Shown: positions 8,289 through 17,361, numbered from the stretch's first letter. The stretch: 64,000 nt of DNA from CALLVY01 sp937899855 (GCA_039820405.1 JBCBQC010000015.1:1-64000); one strand, 5' to 3'. Notes: generated from the sequence alone by a model not told the origin. Numbers and translations: made by a program.

Positions 8289-10292
8289 CTAGCGCTCGAT
8301 CTGAATCGTAGTGGGTCCCGCCGTGATCTTAAACTCGGTTCGTCGATTGTAGCGGTGCTCTTCATCACTACACTTCACGCCGTTGACGCAGCGGTTGAGG
8401 ATAACGGACTCCCCGTAACCCACGGCCACGATCCGCTCCTCCGCAATCCCGCGTTCCACCAGCCAGCGTTTGGCTGAATCGGCGCGTCGCTGCGACAGGT
8501 TCTCATTGTAACGCGTGGTACCCCGGGCGTCCGTATGCGAGCCCAGTTCGATCACCATGTCGTCGTACTTATTCATCAGGTCGAAGATAAACGTCAGGTC
8601 TTTTTCCGCATCGGACAAGATCTTATCGTCCTCAAAGTCGTAGTAGATGTTTTCCATCCGAATCGGCTCGTTGATCGGGACGGGCTTGGGCTCAGGTCGG
8701 GGAATCAACTTGAGGTTGAGCTGGCGCTCGTAGACCTGCGAAGCCGTGACGCCCACCGTATTGAACTCCACGGAATCCGGGAAATAACCATCCCGACGCG
8801 CCACCAGGCGGTAGGCCTTATCGGGCACCAGGGCAAAGGAGTAGAGGTTGGTATCGGGTTTGAGGCGGTTGCGCACCTCGCCGATCTCGTCGTTGGTGTA
8901 GTCGGCAAAGCTCACCGACACACTATCCAGGGGCTGGCCATCGGCGTACATCGTGGCGAGCAGTTCGAGTACGATCTGTTCTTTTTGTACCACCCAGATG
9001 TCGTTGCAGCAGGTCTTGCTTTTGACCGAACGGGTTCCCGGCCGGTTGGAGACCACAAAGCCATTGTAGCCTTCGGCGTCGATGGTAAAGTAGAGATCGT
9101 CCACGCTGGAATTGTAAGGCTTGCCGATATTGGCGGGTTCGCTCCAGTTGCTCCCGTTCCAGAGGGAGGAGAAAATGTCAAAACCACCGATACCGGGGTG
9201 ACCGTTGGAGCTAAAATACAGGGTCCCGTCGACGTAGTAGGGCGTTTCTTCGTCGCCCTTGCTGTTGATCGTCTCGCCCATGTTCACGGGCGAGGTATAT
9301 CCATCACCACTACGGGTGGAATAGTACAAGTCGTAGCCTCCAAAGCCACCATCCATATTGGAGGCAAAAATCAGAACTTCGTTCCCAAACAGCTCCCCTA
9401 CCGTCGGTTGCTTGACGATGTAGTTGCCATTCAGCCCGTCGATTTCCTGAGCGGGGCCCCAGCCCTCATCGCCCATGTTCGACGCGTAGATTTTGCTGCT
9501 GCTCAAATCGTTACCCCCCAATTGGGCCCGGGTAAAGTACATCGTACTGGCGTCGGGAGAAACGGTGAGGTTGCCGATGTGGAACCCTTCGCGACTGATG
9601 TTGTCACTGGGCAATTCCTGGGCCTCAGCAAAGCCATCTTCCTCTCGGGTGGCCACAAACACCTTGGAATAAATATCTTCCTCCTTGCCATCGAGCACCA
9701 AGACCTCGTTGCGGCGAAAACCAGTAAAGTACAGGTCCCGATCGTTGACCAGGACGGGCGAGTACTCCGAGTACTTGGAGTTGACTTTCTTGCCCGCGTT
9801 TTCGATGCTGATACCGGCTTGGTCGTCCATCTCCAGTGCCAGGTCACAGCCCGTAATCTCGATTTTGGCGCGCCGGATTTTTTCAATGTCCTCCGCCTCT
9901 CCGATGTAGAGTTGAAATTCGGCCCGGGCCTCCTGGTACTTCCCCAGGTATTTCAACAGTAGGCCGTGGGTAAAGCGCGCATCCGGCATGTAGGGATTGG
10001 GCGTCTTGCGCGAACGCTTGTTGACGATCCGTCGGAACCAGCGCTGGGCCTTAGCGTAATCGCGCAATTGGAAATGCATTTGGGCGATTTTGTAGGCAAT
10101 GTCGAAATTGCGATCCTCTTCGTATGCTTTTTGGTACCAATCCAGGGCATTGTAGTAATCGCGATTGGCAATGCTCTCCTCCGCCTTTCTCAGCATGGTT
10201 TTTAAATTGGCCTTGGTGATGGGTTGGGCCAGCAGACCACTGGTCAGGCCTAGCAAAAACAAGGCGAGCCCGAAAGTTTTAAAACGCTTCAT
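8289..10292 (-). CDS. OmpA-family protein with TPR and PD40 repeats (PorE-like)
   Basis: This 667-residue envelope protein has, in order, a signal peptide (MKRFKTFGLALFLLGLTSG...), N-terminal TPR-like helices (about 28-150, NRDYYNALDWYQKAYEEDRN), and a PD40/WD40-like propeller (about 160-430, with SPDASTMYFTR, LYFSSNGHPGIGGFDIF). These are followed by a beta-sandwich carboxypeptidase-regulatory-like segment and an OmpA peptidoglycan-binding domain (about 545-655, ELGSHTDARGTTRYNENLSQ). This order matches PorE, a T9SS periplasmic component, and also the OmpA partners of PorP/SprF proteins. The gene directly follows a PorP/SprF gene, which supports a T9SS or gliding-related role anchored to peptidoglycan. 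The start at 10292 is chosen for the signal peptide. Confidence 0.85.
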   Translation of the reverse strand: MKRFKTFGLALFLLGLTSGLLAQPITKANLKTMLRKAEESIANRDYYNALDWYQKAYEEDRNFDIAYKIAQMHFQLRDYAKAQRWFRRIVNKRSRKTPNPYMPDARFTHGLLLKYLGKYQEARAEFQLYIGEAEDIEKIRRAKIEITGCDLALEMDDQAGISIENAGKKVNSKYSEYSPVLVNDRDLYFTGFRRNEVLVLDGKEEDIYSKVFVATREEDGFAEAQELPSDNISREGFHIGNLTVSPDASTMYFTRAQLGGNDLSSSKIYASNMGDEGWGPAQEIDGLNGNYIVKQPTVGELFGNEVLIFASNMDGGFGGYDLYYSTRSGDGYTSPVNMGETINSKGDEETPYYVDGTLYFSSNGHPGIGGFDIFSSLWNGSNWSEPANIGKPYNSSVDDLYFTIDAEGYNGFVVSNRPGTRSVKSKTCCNDIWVVQKEQIVLELLATMYADGQPLDSVSVSFADYTNDEIGEVRNRLKPDTNLYSFALVPDKAYRLVARRDGYFPDSVEFNTVGVTASQVYERQLNLKLIPRPEPKPVPINEPIRMENIYYDFEDDKILSDAEKDLTFIFDLMNKYDDMVIELGSHTDARGTTRYNENLSQRRADSAKRWLVERGIAEERIVAVGYGESVILNRCVNGVKCSDEEHRYNRRTEFKITAGPTTIQIER

Positions 10293-10353
10293 AGGATGGT
10301 TATGGAGTGATTTCATTTTTGAGATTCAACACAAAGCAAAGTGATCGCAGTCC

Positions 10354-11412
10354 CTAGAAACGGGGACAGAACAACACGGGCTTAATCGGCGGATCTTTGT
10401 AGATGCGACCGATGTAGGAGACGCCCAGTTCGAAACCACCGACGGAATTGTTGATTTGGTTTAGCCCCGACAGGGTCAGGTCAAAGCTAGCGGCAGCTCG
10501 GAAGGCGCCGTATTCCATTCCCAGCAAAAATTGCCCGGCATCACCAACGCGGTAGCCCAAGCCAAAATTGAGGGTCACCGCTTTTTCTTCGTTGAACAGG
10601 TAACCCAGCATGCCCTGAAGCTGCGTCTCGGTGGCATTGCCCGCATTCTGGAGCATCACCGTGGGGGCCAGCGACCACTTGTCGTTCAGCTCGGTATCCA
10701 ACTGGCTGTGGATGACGAAGGTCAGCGGCAAACGGAGGTCGCCCTGGAGGGCGTAGTTGGTGGTTACCAGGTGGCGGAAATTCATCCCGACGTTGAGATC
10801 GGTTTTTTTATTGACCTTCGAACGCAGGAGCAATCCGGTATTGAGGTCAAAGAAAGTGGAGCTCCCCGCATTGAAGCTGCTGGTGGGAGACTGAAAGTTC
10901 ATGCGAATATCCGATTCCAGGAGGGCTTTTCTCGCTTCGTTGACTCCACGGCTACCCGTTCCCCCCTGAACGCCGAGGGTCAGTACGGTCTTGGCTTTTT
11001 TATCTAGCGCCAGGTGATAGGCGACCGATCCGTAGACGTAGGTCAAGCCCAGGGCGACGTCGCCGGCCTGGTCGCTGTAGAAGGTACCACCGACCCCGAC
11101 CCAGTCCTGCTTTCGAAAACCGCGGATGAGGGGGGCGTCGATGTAAAAGTTGTAGGAGGGGAAATACACATTACTAAGCGACCGCAAGTTAGACCTTTCG
11201 TCCAGGTCGTCCAGACCGCGCGCACTCGTCACGTTGGGGGCCTGATCGCGGAAGATACCGCCGACGCGGAAAGAGCCTTCGTAAGCTCCGGTGAATCCGG
11301 GGTTGAGGGTGAGGGGGGAAAAGTTGTACAGGGTCCAGTGTAAATCCTGGCTCGACAAATGTCCCGCTAGCAGTAAGCAACAGCAAAAAAACAGTGGTCG
11401 AATTAGTTTCAT
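10354..11412 (-). CDS. PorP/SprF family T9SS outer-membrane protein
   Basis: This 352-residue beta-barrel protein belongs to the PorP/SprF family, which binds T9SS cargo or its type B sorting domains at the outer membrane. The signal peptide MKLIRPLFFCCCLLLAGHLSSQ is followed by the family hallmark LHWTLYNFSPLTLNPGFTGA (mature N-terminus, with LNPGFTGA). Alternating amphipathic strands run to the C-terminus. The frame is open for 81 codons upstream, but the signal peptide fixes the start at 11412. With the OmpA gene 61 bases downstream it forms the usual PorP-OmpA pair. It may serve the large type B proteins elsewhere in this window (56460 and 63586), which is inference. Confidence 0.9.
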   Translation of the reverse strand: MKLIRPLFFCCCLLLAGHLSSQDLHWTLYNFSPLTLNPGFTGAYEGSFRVGGIFRDQAPNVTSARGLDDLDERSNLRSLSNVYFPSYNFYIDAPLIRGFRKQDWVGVGGTFYSDQAGDVALGLTYVYGSVAYHLALDKKAKTVLTLGVQGGTGSRGVNEARKALLESDIRMNFQSPTSSFNAGSSTFFDLNTGLLLRSKVNKKTDLNVGMNFRHLVTTNYALQGDLRLPLTFVIHSQLDTELNDKWSLAPTVMLQNAGNATETQLQGMLGYLFNEEKAVTLNFGLGYRVGDAGQFLLGMEYGAFRAAASFDLTLSGLNQINNSVGGFELGVSYIGRIYKDPPIKPVLFCPRF

Positions 11413-11657
11413 AAAGGGTATTTGTTTGACAAAAAGCAGGTAATGGTCTTCCCCGGAGAATGCCCTCAAAAGGGCCATCGGCAATATAAACGAGAAATAT
11501 AGAAGTTTTTTATAAATTATGCCCAAATTAGGCCATTTAACTGAACTTATGCCAGGCCCAGCCAATTTTAACAGTCGTCCACCAGCGCTTCTAACCCAGC
11601 CGATTCGACAAAAATCTACTATCTTTATCACTTTACCAAATCGCTCATTCCGCAATT

Positions 11658-13076
11658 ATGTCTAACGACGATCTTTTAGGCCAACTCGGCGACTTTATCA
11701 GCAAAGGCACCCAAAACCTACGCGACCGATTGACCCTGGATGTTACGGATTTGCTCCGCGCCGTCGACAAAAATGACGCCGATACCGTCGCCCGCGTTCT
11801 CCGCGCCCGCGTCGATCCCAACGCCACCGATGGCATTCGCCGCCGCGCCCTCCCCATCGCCACCGACAACCACCAACTGGCCATCGTCAAACTGCTGCTC
11901 GATGCCGGGGCCGACCCCAACCTCAGCGACCCCTTTGGCGATACGCCGCTCTACAAGGCGGTATACTGGGAAAATTTCGACATCACCGAGGCCCTCCTCG
12001 AAGCCGGGGCCGATATCCACCAACCCGCCGCCGCCGGACAAAGCCCCCTCCAACACGCCCAGCAAATGGGCTACCGGGCCCTCGTGGAATTGCTCACCGG
12101 CTTTCAGTTGCGGGCCCGCGAAAACCAAATCAATAAGGACCGGGCCAAGCACGAAGAGATGAAGGAAAAGGCCGCCGCCGCCCGCCGCGCCCGCGCCGAA
12201 GAAGCCGCCCGCGTCAAAGCCGAAGCCGAAGCCCAACAACGAGCCCAATCCGAGCAAAACCTCCGCGAACGATACGCCCTGGCCCCCGAGCAACTGGCCA
12301 CCTCCCTCCTCCAAGCCATCCGCGCCGAAGACAACGACAGCGCCCGACTCCTACTCGAACGGGTCGACGACCTCGAAATCTACGTCCCCCAGTACCGCAG
12401 TACGCCCCTGCTCAGTGCCATCGAAAGCAAAAACACCGAATTTACCCGCCTGCTGATCGAGCGCGGCGCCCAAACGCTCTCGCTCCATCCCGAAAAGCAG
12501 CACTCGGCGCTCAGCCTCGCCGTTAGCCTCGGGGCCCACAAACTCGTCCACCTTATCCTCAACCAAGCGCATCCCGAAGGCGCTACCGCAGCGGCGCTCA
12601 ACAATCCCGAGCAATTGCTGTCTTCTCAGTTTATCGCCTACAAGGATCCCAAAATGCTCAATCTCCTGCTCCGCGCCGGCGCCGATGCCTACTACGGTGG
12701 CCGACACGGACAAGCCCCCGTGGTCAAAGCCATCGAAAAGGGCTCCCTGGCCGTTCTCCCCGTCCTGGTGGGCAACGGCGTCGACCTCAATTACCGCTGC
12801 GCCGGTCGGACCCCTCTGGAGTGGGCCATCCACTTCCACCGTACCGACTGGGTGGGCGCCCTCCTCGACGAGGAGGTGGACCCCAATACGCAAGGCGAGG
12901 GTGGCCAAACGCCCCTCATGTTGGCCGTCGAACTCAACTTCCTGGAAGCCATCGGCCTCCTGCTCGACGAAGAGGCCGACCACCAGCTCCGCGATGCCGA
13001 GGGGCGGACCGCCCTGATGCGGGCCCGCGAATTGGGGGGACGCGACGAAGCCCTACAAATGTTGGAGGACGCCTAA
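11658..13076 (+). CDS. Ankyrin repeat protein
   Basis: This 472-residue protein has no signal peptide or membrane segment and is probably a cytosolic scaffold. Residues about 35-140 hold three to four ankyrin repeats (NHQLAIVKLLLDAGADPNLS, NFDITEALLEAGADIHQPAA). Residues about 145-200 are a charged Ala/Glu/Arg-rich coiled coil. A second ankyrin block fills about 225-470 (FTRLLIERGAQTL, DWVGALLDEEVDPNTQGEGG, FLEAIGLLLDEEADHQLRDA). No enzyme domain is present, and the partner is unknown. It lies 4 bases upstream of the TRIC-type channel gene and is probably cotranscribed with it. Confidence 0.85.
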   Translation: MSNDDLLGQLGDFISKGTQNLRDRLTLDVTDLLRAVDKNDADTVARVLRARVDPNATDGIRRRALPIATDNHQLAIVKLLLDAGADPNLSDPFGDTPLYKAVYWENFDITEALLEAGADIHQPAAAGQSPLQHAQQMGYRALVELLTGFQLRARENQINKDRAKHEEMKEKAAAARRARAEEAARVKAEAEAQQRAQSEQNLRERYALAPEQLATSLLQAIRAEDNDSARLLLERVDDLEIYVPQYRSTPLLSAIESKNTEFTRLLIERGAQTLSLHPEKQHSALSLAVSLGAHKLVHLILNQAHPEGATAAALNNPEQLLSSQFIAYKDPKMLNLLLRAGADAYYGGRHGQAPVVKAIEKGSLAVLPVLVGNGVDLNYRCAGRTPLEWAIHFHRTDWVGALLDEEVDPNTQGEGGQTPLMLAVELNFLEAIGLLLDEEADHQLRDAEGRTALMRARELGGRDEALQMLEDA

Positions 13077-13080
13077 ATCT

Positions 13081-13695
13081 ATGGACATCATTTACGCGCT
13101 CGATTTGATCGGAACCCTCGTCTTTGCCATCAGTGGGACGCTGACGGCCGTGGCGCGCAAGTTCGATCTGTTTGGCGCGGCGGTCATCGGTTTTGTGACG
13201 GCCGTGGGGGGTGGTACCATCCGCGACATCCTGCTAGGTAGCCATCCGGTGGGTTGGATGCTCGATCTCAACTACCTGTCCGTCATTGGGGTAGCGGTGG
13301 TCCTGAGCTATCTCTTTCAAAGTCGAATTTTGCGTTTGCGACGGACGATGTTTTTGTTCGATACCATCGGCATCGGCTTGTTTACGATTTTGGGGGTCCA
13401 AAAAACCCTGGGCTTTGGCCTCTCGCCGGTCATTGCGGTGATGATGGGAACGGTGTCGGCGGTTTTTGGTGGGGTGTTGCGGGATACGCTTTCGAACGAG
13501 GTACCGCTGATTTTTCGGGAAGAGATTTACGCCACAGCCTGCGTAGCGGGAGGCATCCTATTTTTACTCCTGCGGCGGACGCCCCTGACGGAGCCCTCGA
13601 TCATTGCGCTGACCATCTGTTTTATCATCGTTCTGCGAATCGTGGCGGTCAAGCGTAAGTGGACGCTCAACTTTTCGGAATCGGGGGAGGCTTAG
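13081..13695 (+). CDS. TRIC / UPF0126 family membrane cation channel
   Basis: This 204-residue integral membrane protein has about seven hydrophobic helices. It contains the two-fold internal repeat of the trimeric intracellular cation channel family (UPF0126, YadS-like). Each half carries a glycine-rich signature: VTAVGGGTIRDILLG in the first and MGTVSAVFGGVLRDTLSN in the second. Prokaryotic members are monovalent cation channels, and the physiological role here is unknown. It is probably translated from the same message as the ankyrin gene 4 bases upstream. Its stop overlaps the stop of the convergent NUDIX gene by 4 bases. Confidence 0.88.
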   Translation: MDIIYALDLIGTLVFAISGTLTAVARKFDLFGAAVIGFVTAVGGGTIRDILLGSHPVGWMLDLNYLSVIGVAVVLSYLFQSRILRLRRTMFLFDTIGIGLFTILGVQKTLGFGLSPVIAVMMGTVSAVFGGVLRDTLSNEVPLIFREEIYATACVAGGILFLLLRRTPLTEPSIIALTICFIIVLRIVAVKRKWTLNFSESGEA

Positions 13696-14150
13696 GAGGG
13701 GCCTGGCGGGGGGGATTCCATTTTGGTTTGGAATTCGGAGAAATAGGACCCGCGGCGGTAGTGGTTGAGGAAGTGGCGTACGGTTGGGGACAGGTTGGGG
13801 GGCAGGGCGAGTAGGGGAAACCAAGCGGTTTTGGTAAATTTATCGGGTTCGCGGCTCATCAGGTCGCCCGACCAGTGGGTAGCCCGGAAATAGAGGACGA
13901 TGCGCGTCTCCTTGGTGCCTTTCTTTTTGTGGAGGGTATGGACCAATTTGAGATCTTCGGATTTGATCTCGATTCCGGCCTCTTCCATGCTTTCGCGAAT
14001 CAACGCGGCCTTGATCAGCTCGTGGTTTTCTACCGTTCCGCCCACCAGCGTGTACTTCCCTCCGTTGGTACTGGTCTGCTCCAGCAGGAGGATGTCTCCC
14101 CGGTGTTCGATGACCAATCTGGCTTTGAGTATCAATTTTGTTTGGCGCAT
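13692..14150 (-). CDS. NUDIX hydrolase
   Basis: This 152-residue protein is built around one NUDIX fold. The box GTVENHELIKAALIRESMEE plus AGI fits Gx5Ex7REUxEExGU except for serine at the first hydrophobic (U) position. The segments LEQTSTNGGKYTLVGG before it and THWSGDLMSREPDKFTKTAW after it are usual for cytosolic NDP-X pyrophosphatases. The substrate cannot be predicted. It is convergent with the TRIC-type gene (4-base overlap of 3' ends) and divergent from the sulfonolipid-like cluster. It starts with ATG at 14150. Confidence 0.88.
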   Translation of the reverse strand: MRQTKLILKARLVIEHRGDILLLEQTSTNGGKYTLVGGTVENHELIKAALIRESMEEAGIEIKSEDLKLVHTLHKKKGTKETRIVLYFRATHWSGDLMSREPDKFTKTAWFPLLALPPNLSPTVRHFLNHYRRGSYFSEFQTKMESPPPGPS

Positions 14151-14464
14151 GGGCGGCCCGGCTTATTGTATCAATTGAATGTGAGGATCAAAGATATTTC
14201 CTTTATCCACAATTTAAAATGAAAAGCCCGCTAAACTCCGGTCCGCGGCCCCATTTCTCCCGGCGGAGAGGTCGGAGTTTTGTAATAAATGGCCTCGGGT
14301 GCGCATTTTCCAGCCGCTTTAGCTTAAATTTGTTCCAAATCCGCTTACTACTGATAATTGGACTTCGCTTTGCTCGGGCATTTGCCTAACTTAGAAATCG
14401 TCATTAAACTAATTCACCCAGGTTGCGCCACCAATCCCGACCTGAACTAACTTTTTTTCATACT
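14151..14464 (+). other. Intergenic region with structured leader upstream of cysteate-synthase-like gene
   Basis: No protein gene is visible. Between 14235 and 14280 the plus strand can fold as ACTCCG...CGGAGT enclosing further GC-rich pairing, followed by TTTTG, so it resembles a weak terminator or attenuator. It lies about 185 bases before the ATG at 14465. The segment must also hold the promoters of the divergent NUDIX gene and of the cluster. I do not recognise a known riboswitch. Confidence 0.35.
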
Positions 14465-15499
14465 ATGCGCCGCTACGACAATGTATTACAAGCCATCGGG
14501 CACACCCCATTGATTCGGCTCAACAAATTCTCCAAGTGGATCAAGCCAACGGTGTACGCCAAAGTAGAAGCCTTTAACCCCGGTCACTCTACCAAGGACC
14601 GGATCGCCCTGTTCATGATCGAAAGCGCCGAGCGCAATGGGCTCCTCCAACCGGGCGGCACCATCATCGAAACCACCTCGGGCAATACGGGCTTTAGCCT
14701 CGCCATGATTGCCATCGTTAAAGGCTACCGCTGTATCCTGGCGGTCAACGAGAAGACCTCCATGGAAAAACGCAACCTCCTGCGCGCCCTCGGTGCCGAG
14801 GTCATCGTTTGTCCGACCAACGTCCCCCCCGAAGATCCGCGTTCCTACTACTCCCGCGCCCGCGACCTATCGGAAAAGATACCCAACTCCTTCTACGTCA
14901 ACCAGTATTTCAACGATTCCAATATCGAGGCGCACTACGCCACCACGGGCCCCGAGATTTGGGAACAAACCGAAGGTAAAATCACCCATTACATCGCTAC
15001 AGTGGGTACCGGCGGCACCCTCTCCGGCACCGCCCGCTACCTCAAAGAACAAAACCCCAACATTCAGGTCATCGGCGTGGATGCCTACGGTTCGGTACTC
15101 AAAAAATACCACGAGACGGGTGAAATGGATAAAAACGAAATTTACTCCTACAAACTCGAAGGCGTAGGCAAAAATATCATCCCCAGCAACGTCGATTTTG
15201 ACATCATCGACAAGTTCGTCAAGGTCGACGACAAGACCAGTGCCTTCCGAGCCCGCCAGTTGGCCAAACGCGAAGGCCTTTTCGTGGGCTACTCCAGTGG
15301 TGGAGCCATGCAGGGGATTTTCAAGGTGAAAGAAGAACTCAACGAAGACGACTACGTGGTCGTCCTTTTTCCCGATCACGGCAGCCGCTACCTCGGCAAA
15401 ATCTACAACGACGAATGGATGGAAGAAGCCGGATTCCTCTACGGTCACCACAACTACCGCTACATGCTCAAATTCCGCAAGTTCTTGCGGAGTATCTAA
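14465..15499 (+). CDS. Cysteine-synthase/CBS-fold PLP enzyme, probable cysteate synthase (CapA-like)
   Basis: This is a 344-residue fold-type II PLP enzyme. The cofactor lysine is K44 in NPGHSTKDRIA, the substrate loop is TSGNTG, and the phosphate loop is GTGGTLSG. The C-terminal LFPDHGSRYLGKIYNDEWM resembles the catalytic core of cystathionine beta-synthase more than CysK. In sulfonolipid producers a CBS-like enzyme (CapA) makes L-cysteate from phosphoserine and sulfite. The SPT-type acyltransferase three genes downstream suggests that role here. Plain cysteine or cystathionine synthesis is the alternative. The frame opens at 14423, but ATG 14465 (MRRYDNVLQAIGHTPL) matches the family N-terminus. 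It is the first gene of a co-directional cluster. Confidence 0.75.
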   Translation: MRRYDNVLQAIGHTPLIRLNKFSKWIKPTVYAKVEAFNPGHSTKDRIALFMIESAERNGLLQPGGTIIETTSGNTGFSLAMIAIVKGYRCILAVNEKTSMEKRNLLRALGAEVIVCPTNVPPEDPRSYYSRARDLSEKIPNSFYVNQYFNDSNIEAHYATTGPEIWEQTEGKITHYIATVGTGGTLSGTARYLKEQNPNIQVIGVDAYGSVLKKYHETGEMDKNEIYSYKLEGVGKNIIPSNVDFDIIDKFVKVDDKTSAFRARQLAKREGLFVGYSSGGAMQGIFKVKEELNEDDYVVVLFPDHGSRYLGKIYNDEWMEEAGFLYGHHNYRYMLKFRKFLRSI

Positions 15500-15529
15500 G
15501 CCGCGTATCCTAGCATTGGAACCCAGACT

Positions 15530-16516
15530 ATGAAGAAAATACTCGTTACCGGAGCCGACGGAATGTTGGGCAGCAATCTGGTTCGCGAACTCCTCCACCG
15601 AGGCCACCGCGTCCGCGCCTTCCTCCTCCCCGACCGCCCCGTCGATACCCTCGCCGGGCTCGACATCGAAAAACAATACGGCAACCTACTCCGCGCCGAT
15701 GAGGTCCGCGCCGCCGTACGAGGCTGTGAGGTAGTCATCCACACCGCGGCCAACACCAGCATCTGGCCCAATCGCTCCGAGGCCGTCCGCCGCGTCAACG
15801 TGCAGGGCACCCAGCACCTGGTCGAAGCAGCCCTCGACCAGGGCGTCGAGCGCTTTATCTTTGTGGGTACCGCCAACTCCTTTGGCTTCGGCTCCAAGGA
15901 AAGCCCCGGCGACGAGACCCGCCCCTACCAGGGGGGCAAGTACCAACTGGACTATATGGACTCCAAGTACCAGGCCCAGCAGCTGGTCCTCCAGGCGGTA
16001 CGCGAGCGGCAATTGCCCGCCCTCACCGTCAATCCCACCTTTATGTTTGGCCCCTACGACTCCAAACCCGGTGCGGGTGCGATGATCCTGGCGGTTTACC
16101 ACCAAAAAGCCCCGGGTTTTGCCATTGGCGGTCGCAATTACATCCACGTCAGCGACGTGGCCACCGCCATCGCCAATGCCCTGACCCAGGGTCGGATCGG
16201 GGAGAGCTACATTGCGGGACATCAGAACCTCAACTACCGCGAGGCCTTTACGACCATCGCGCGGGTGGTGGGGGTCAAAGCGCCCCGCATCACCATTCCC
16301 GCTCCCCTCACGCTGCTTTACGGCTGGCTCGGTACCCAGGTAGCCAATTTCACGGGCAAAGCCCCAGTGGTGAGCTACTCCATGGCGCAAATCTCCTGCG
16401 ACGGGCATTATTTTGACGCTCGCAAGGCCGTCGAAGAGCTGAACATGCCCCAAACCAATGTTGAAACCGCCATCAAAGATTGTTTTGACTGGCTCAAGGC
16501 GAACGGATACTGTTGA
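15530..16516 (+). CDS. NAD-dependent epimerase/dehydratase family (extended SDR) reductase
   Basis: This 328-residue extended short-chain dehydrogenase has an N-terminal Rossmann motif (VTGADGMLGSNL), a YxxxK catalytic pair in YMDSKYQAQ near residue 143, and NPTFMFGPYD after it. In bacterial ceramide synthesis an extended SDR of this kind (CerR) reduces the keto group of the N-acylated intermediate. By analogy this protein may reduce the 3-keto sulfonolipid intermediate. That is inference, and sugar or sterol-like substrates are possible. It starts 30 bases after the cysteate-synthase-like gene and its TGA lies one base before the ATG of the next gene, so translation is likely coupled. Confidence 0.72.
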   Translation: MKKILVTGADGMLGSNLVRELLHRGHRVRAFLLPDRPVDTLAGLDIEKQYGNLLRADEVRAAVRGCEVVIHTAANTSIWPNRSEAVRRVNVQGTQHLVEAALDQGVERFIFVGTANSFGFGSKESPGDETRPYQGGKYQLDYMDSKYQAQQLVLQAVRERQLPALTVNPTFMFGPYDSKPGAGAMILAVYHQKAPGFAIGGRNYIHVSDVATAIANALTQGRIGESYIAGHQNLNYREAFTTIARVVGVKAPRITIPAPLTLLYGWLGTQVANFTGKAPVVSYSMAQISCDGHYFDARKAVEELNMPQTNVETAIKDCFDWLKANGYC

Positions 16517-16517
16517 T

Positions 16518-17318
16518 ATGAAAGATAAAGTGGTACTCATTACCGGATCGAGTATTGGCATTGGACGGACGATGGCCCGCGAGATGCTGCAGCGGGGAGC
16601 CAAGGTGGTGCTCAACGCCCGCAATGCCGAGCGGCTGCGGGGCACTTACGAGGCCTTGCGGGCCGAGGGCTATCCCGTGGCGGCGGTGGCGGGGGATGTA
16701 TCGCAGGTGGCCGATTGTGAACGGATGGTGGCGGAGGCGGTTCGGGCTTTTGGACGGCTCGACGTACTGGTCAATAACGCGGGGATTTCGATGGAAGGGC
16801 CGGTGGCCGAACTCCGCCCGGAAGTCTTTCGCAAAGTCATGGAAGTCAACTACTTGGGATCCGTATACCCTACCCAGGCGGCCCTGGATCAGCTACTTGC
16901 CAACCGCGGCAGCGTGATCTTTATCGGCAGCGTAGCCGGTTTTCACGGCATTCCCAAATTTTCGGTTTATTCCTCCTCCAAAACGGCGCTTACCGCCCTG
17001 GCCGAATCACTGCGGATCGAACTGGGCGACCGCGGTCTGCACGTGGGGATCGCCTACGTGGGATTTACCGAAAACGACCCCGAAAAGACGATTTACAACG
17101 CCCGGGGCGAGATCATCGCCCAGCCCAAGCGCGGATTCATCAAGGCGGAGCCTCCCGAACGGGTGGCCCACCGGGTGATACAAATGATCGAAAAACGGCG
17201 TTTCAAGCAGGTTTTTACCCCGCTGGGAAAATTAAATGCCTTTATGGTCCGTTTTTTTCCCTCGCTGGTACATTTTACCCTGCGGCGCAACTTCAAAAGG
17301 CAGGAATCGCAGCAATAA
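16518..17318 (+). CDS. Classical SDR, possible 3-ketocapnine (KDSR/CapC-like) reductase
   Basis: This 266-residue classical short-chain dehydrogenase has the cofactor motif ITGSSIGIGRTMA, the structural motif LVNNAGIS, and the catalytic Ser and YxxxK in SVAGFHG and YSSSKTAL. The C-terminal tail (about 225-266, MVRFFPSLVHFTLRRNFKRQ) is basic and hydrophobic and could bind membrane, as in 3-ketodihydrosphingosine reductases. Next to an SPT-type gene this fits reduction of the 3-keto long-chain base (CapC role). The frame opens upstream inside the previous gene, and ATG 16518 immediately before KDKVVLITG is the proper start. Its substrate is inferred from context only. Confidence 0.75.
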   Translation: MKDKVVLITGSSIGIGRTMAREMLQRGAKVVLNARNAERLRGTYEALRAEGYPVAAVAGDVSQVADCERMVAEAVRAFGRLDVLVNNAGISMEGPVAELRPEVFRKVMEVNYLGSVYPTQAALDQLLANRGSVIFIGSVAGFHGIPKFSVYSSSKTALTALAESLRIELGDRGLHVGIAYVGFTENDPEKTIYNARGEIIAQPKRGFIKAEPPERVAHRVIQMIEKRRFKQVFTPLGKLNAFMVRFFPSLVHFTLRRNFKRQESQQ

Positions 17319-17353
17319 GCGGCCTTTTCCTCGGCCATTTGGCGATTTAAGCG

Positions 17354-17361
17354 TACCTTTG
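17354..17361 (+). promoter_or_regulatory. -7 promoter box before the SPT-type gene
   Basis: TACCTTTG fits TAnnTTTG and would start transcription near 17367, about 44 bases before the ATG at 17412. A -33 TTTG at the expected distance is not seen. The acyltransferase gene may thus have its own promoter besides read-through from the upstream genes. Confidence 0.4.

Noticed and set aside
8535..9962. Open frame of 475 codons on the plus strand opposite the OmpA/PD40 gene
   Set aside because: It is antisense to a gene with clear domains and a signal peptide, has no recognisable protein or ribosome site, and arises from the GC-rich codon pattern of the real gene.
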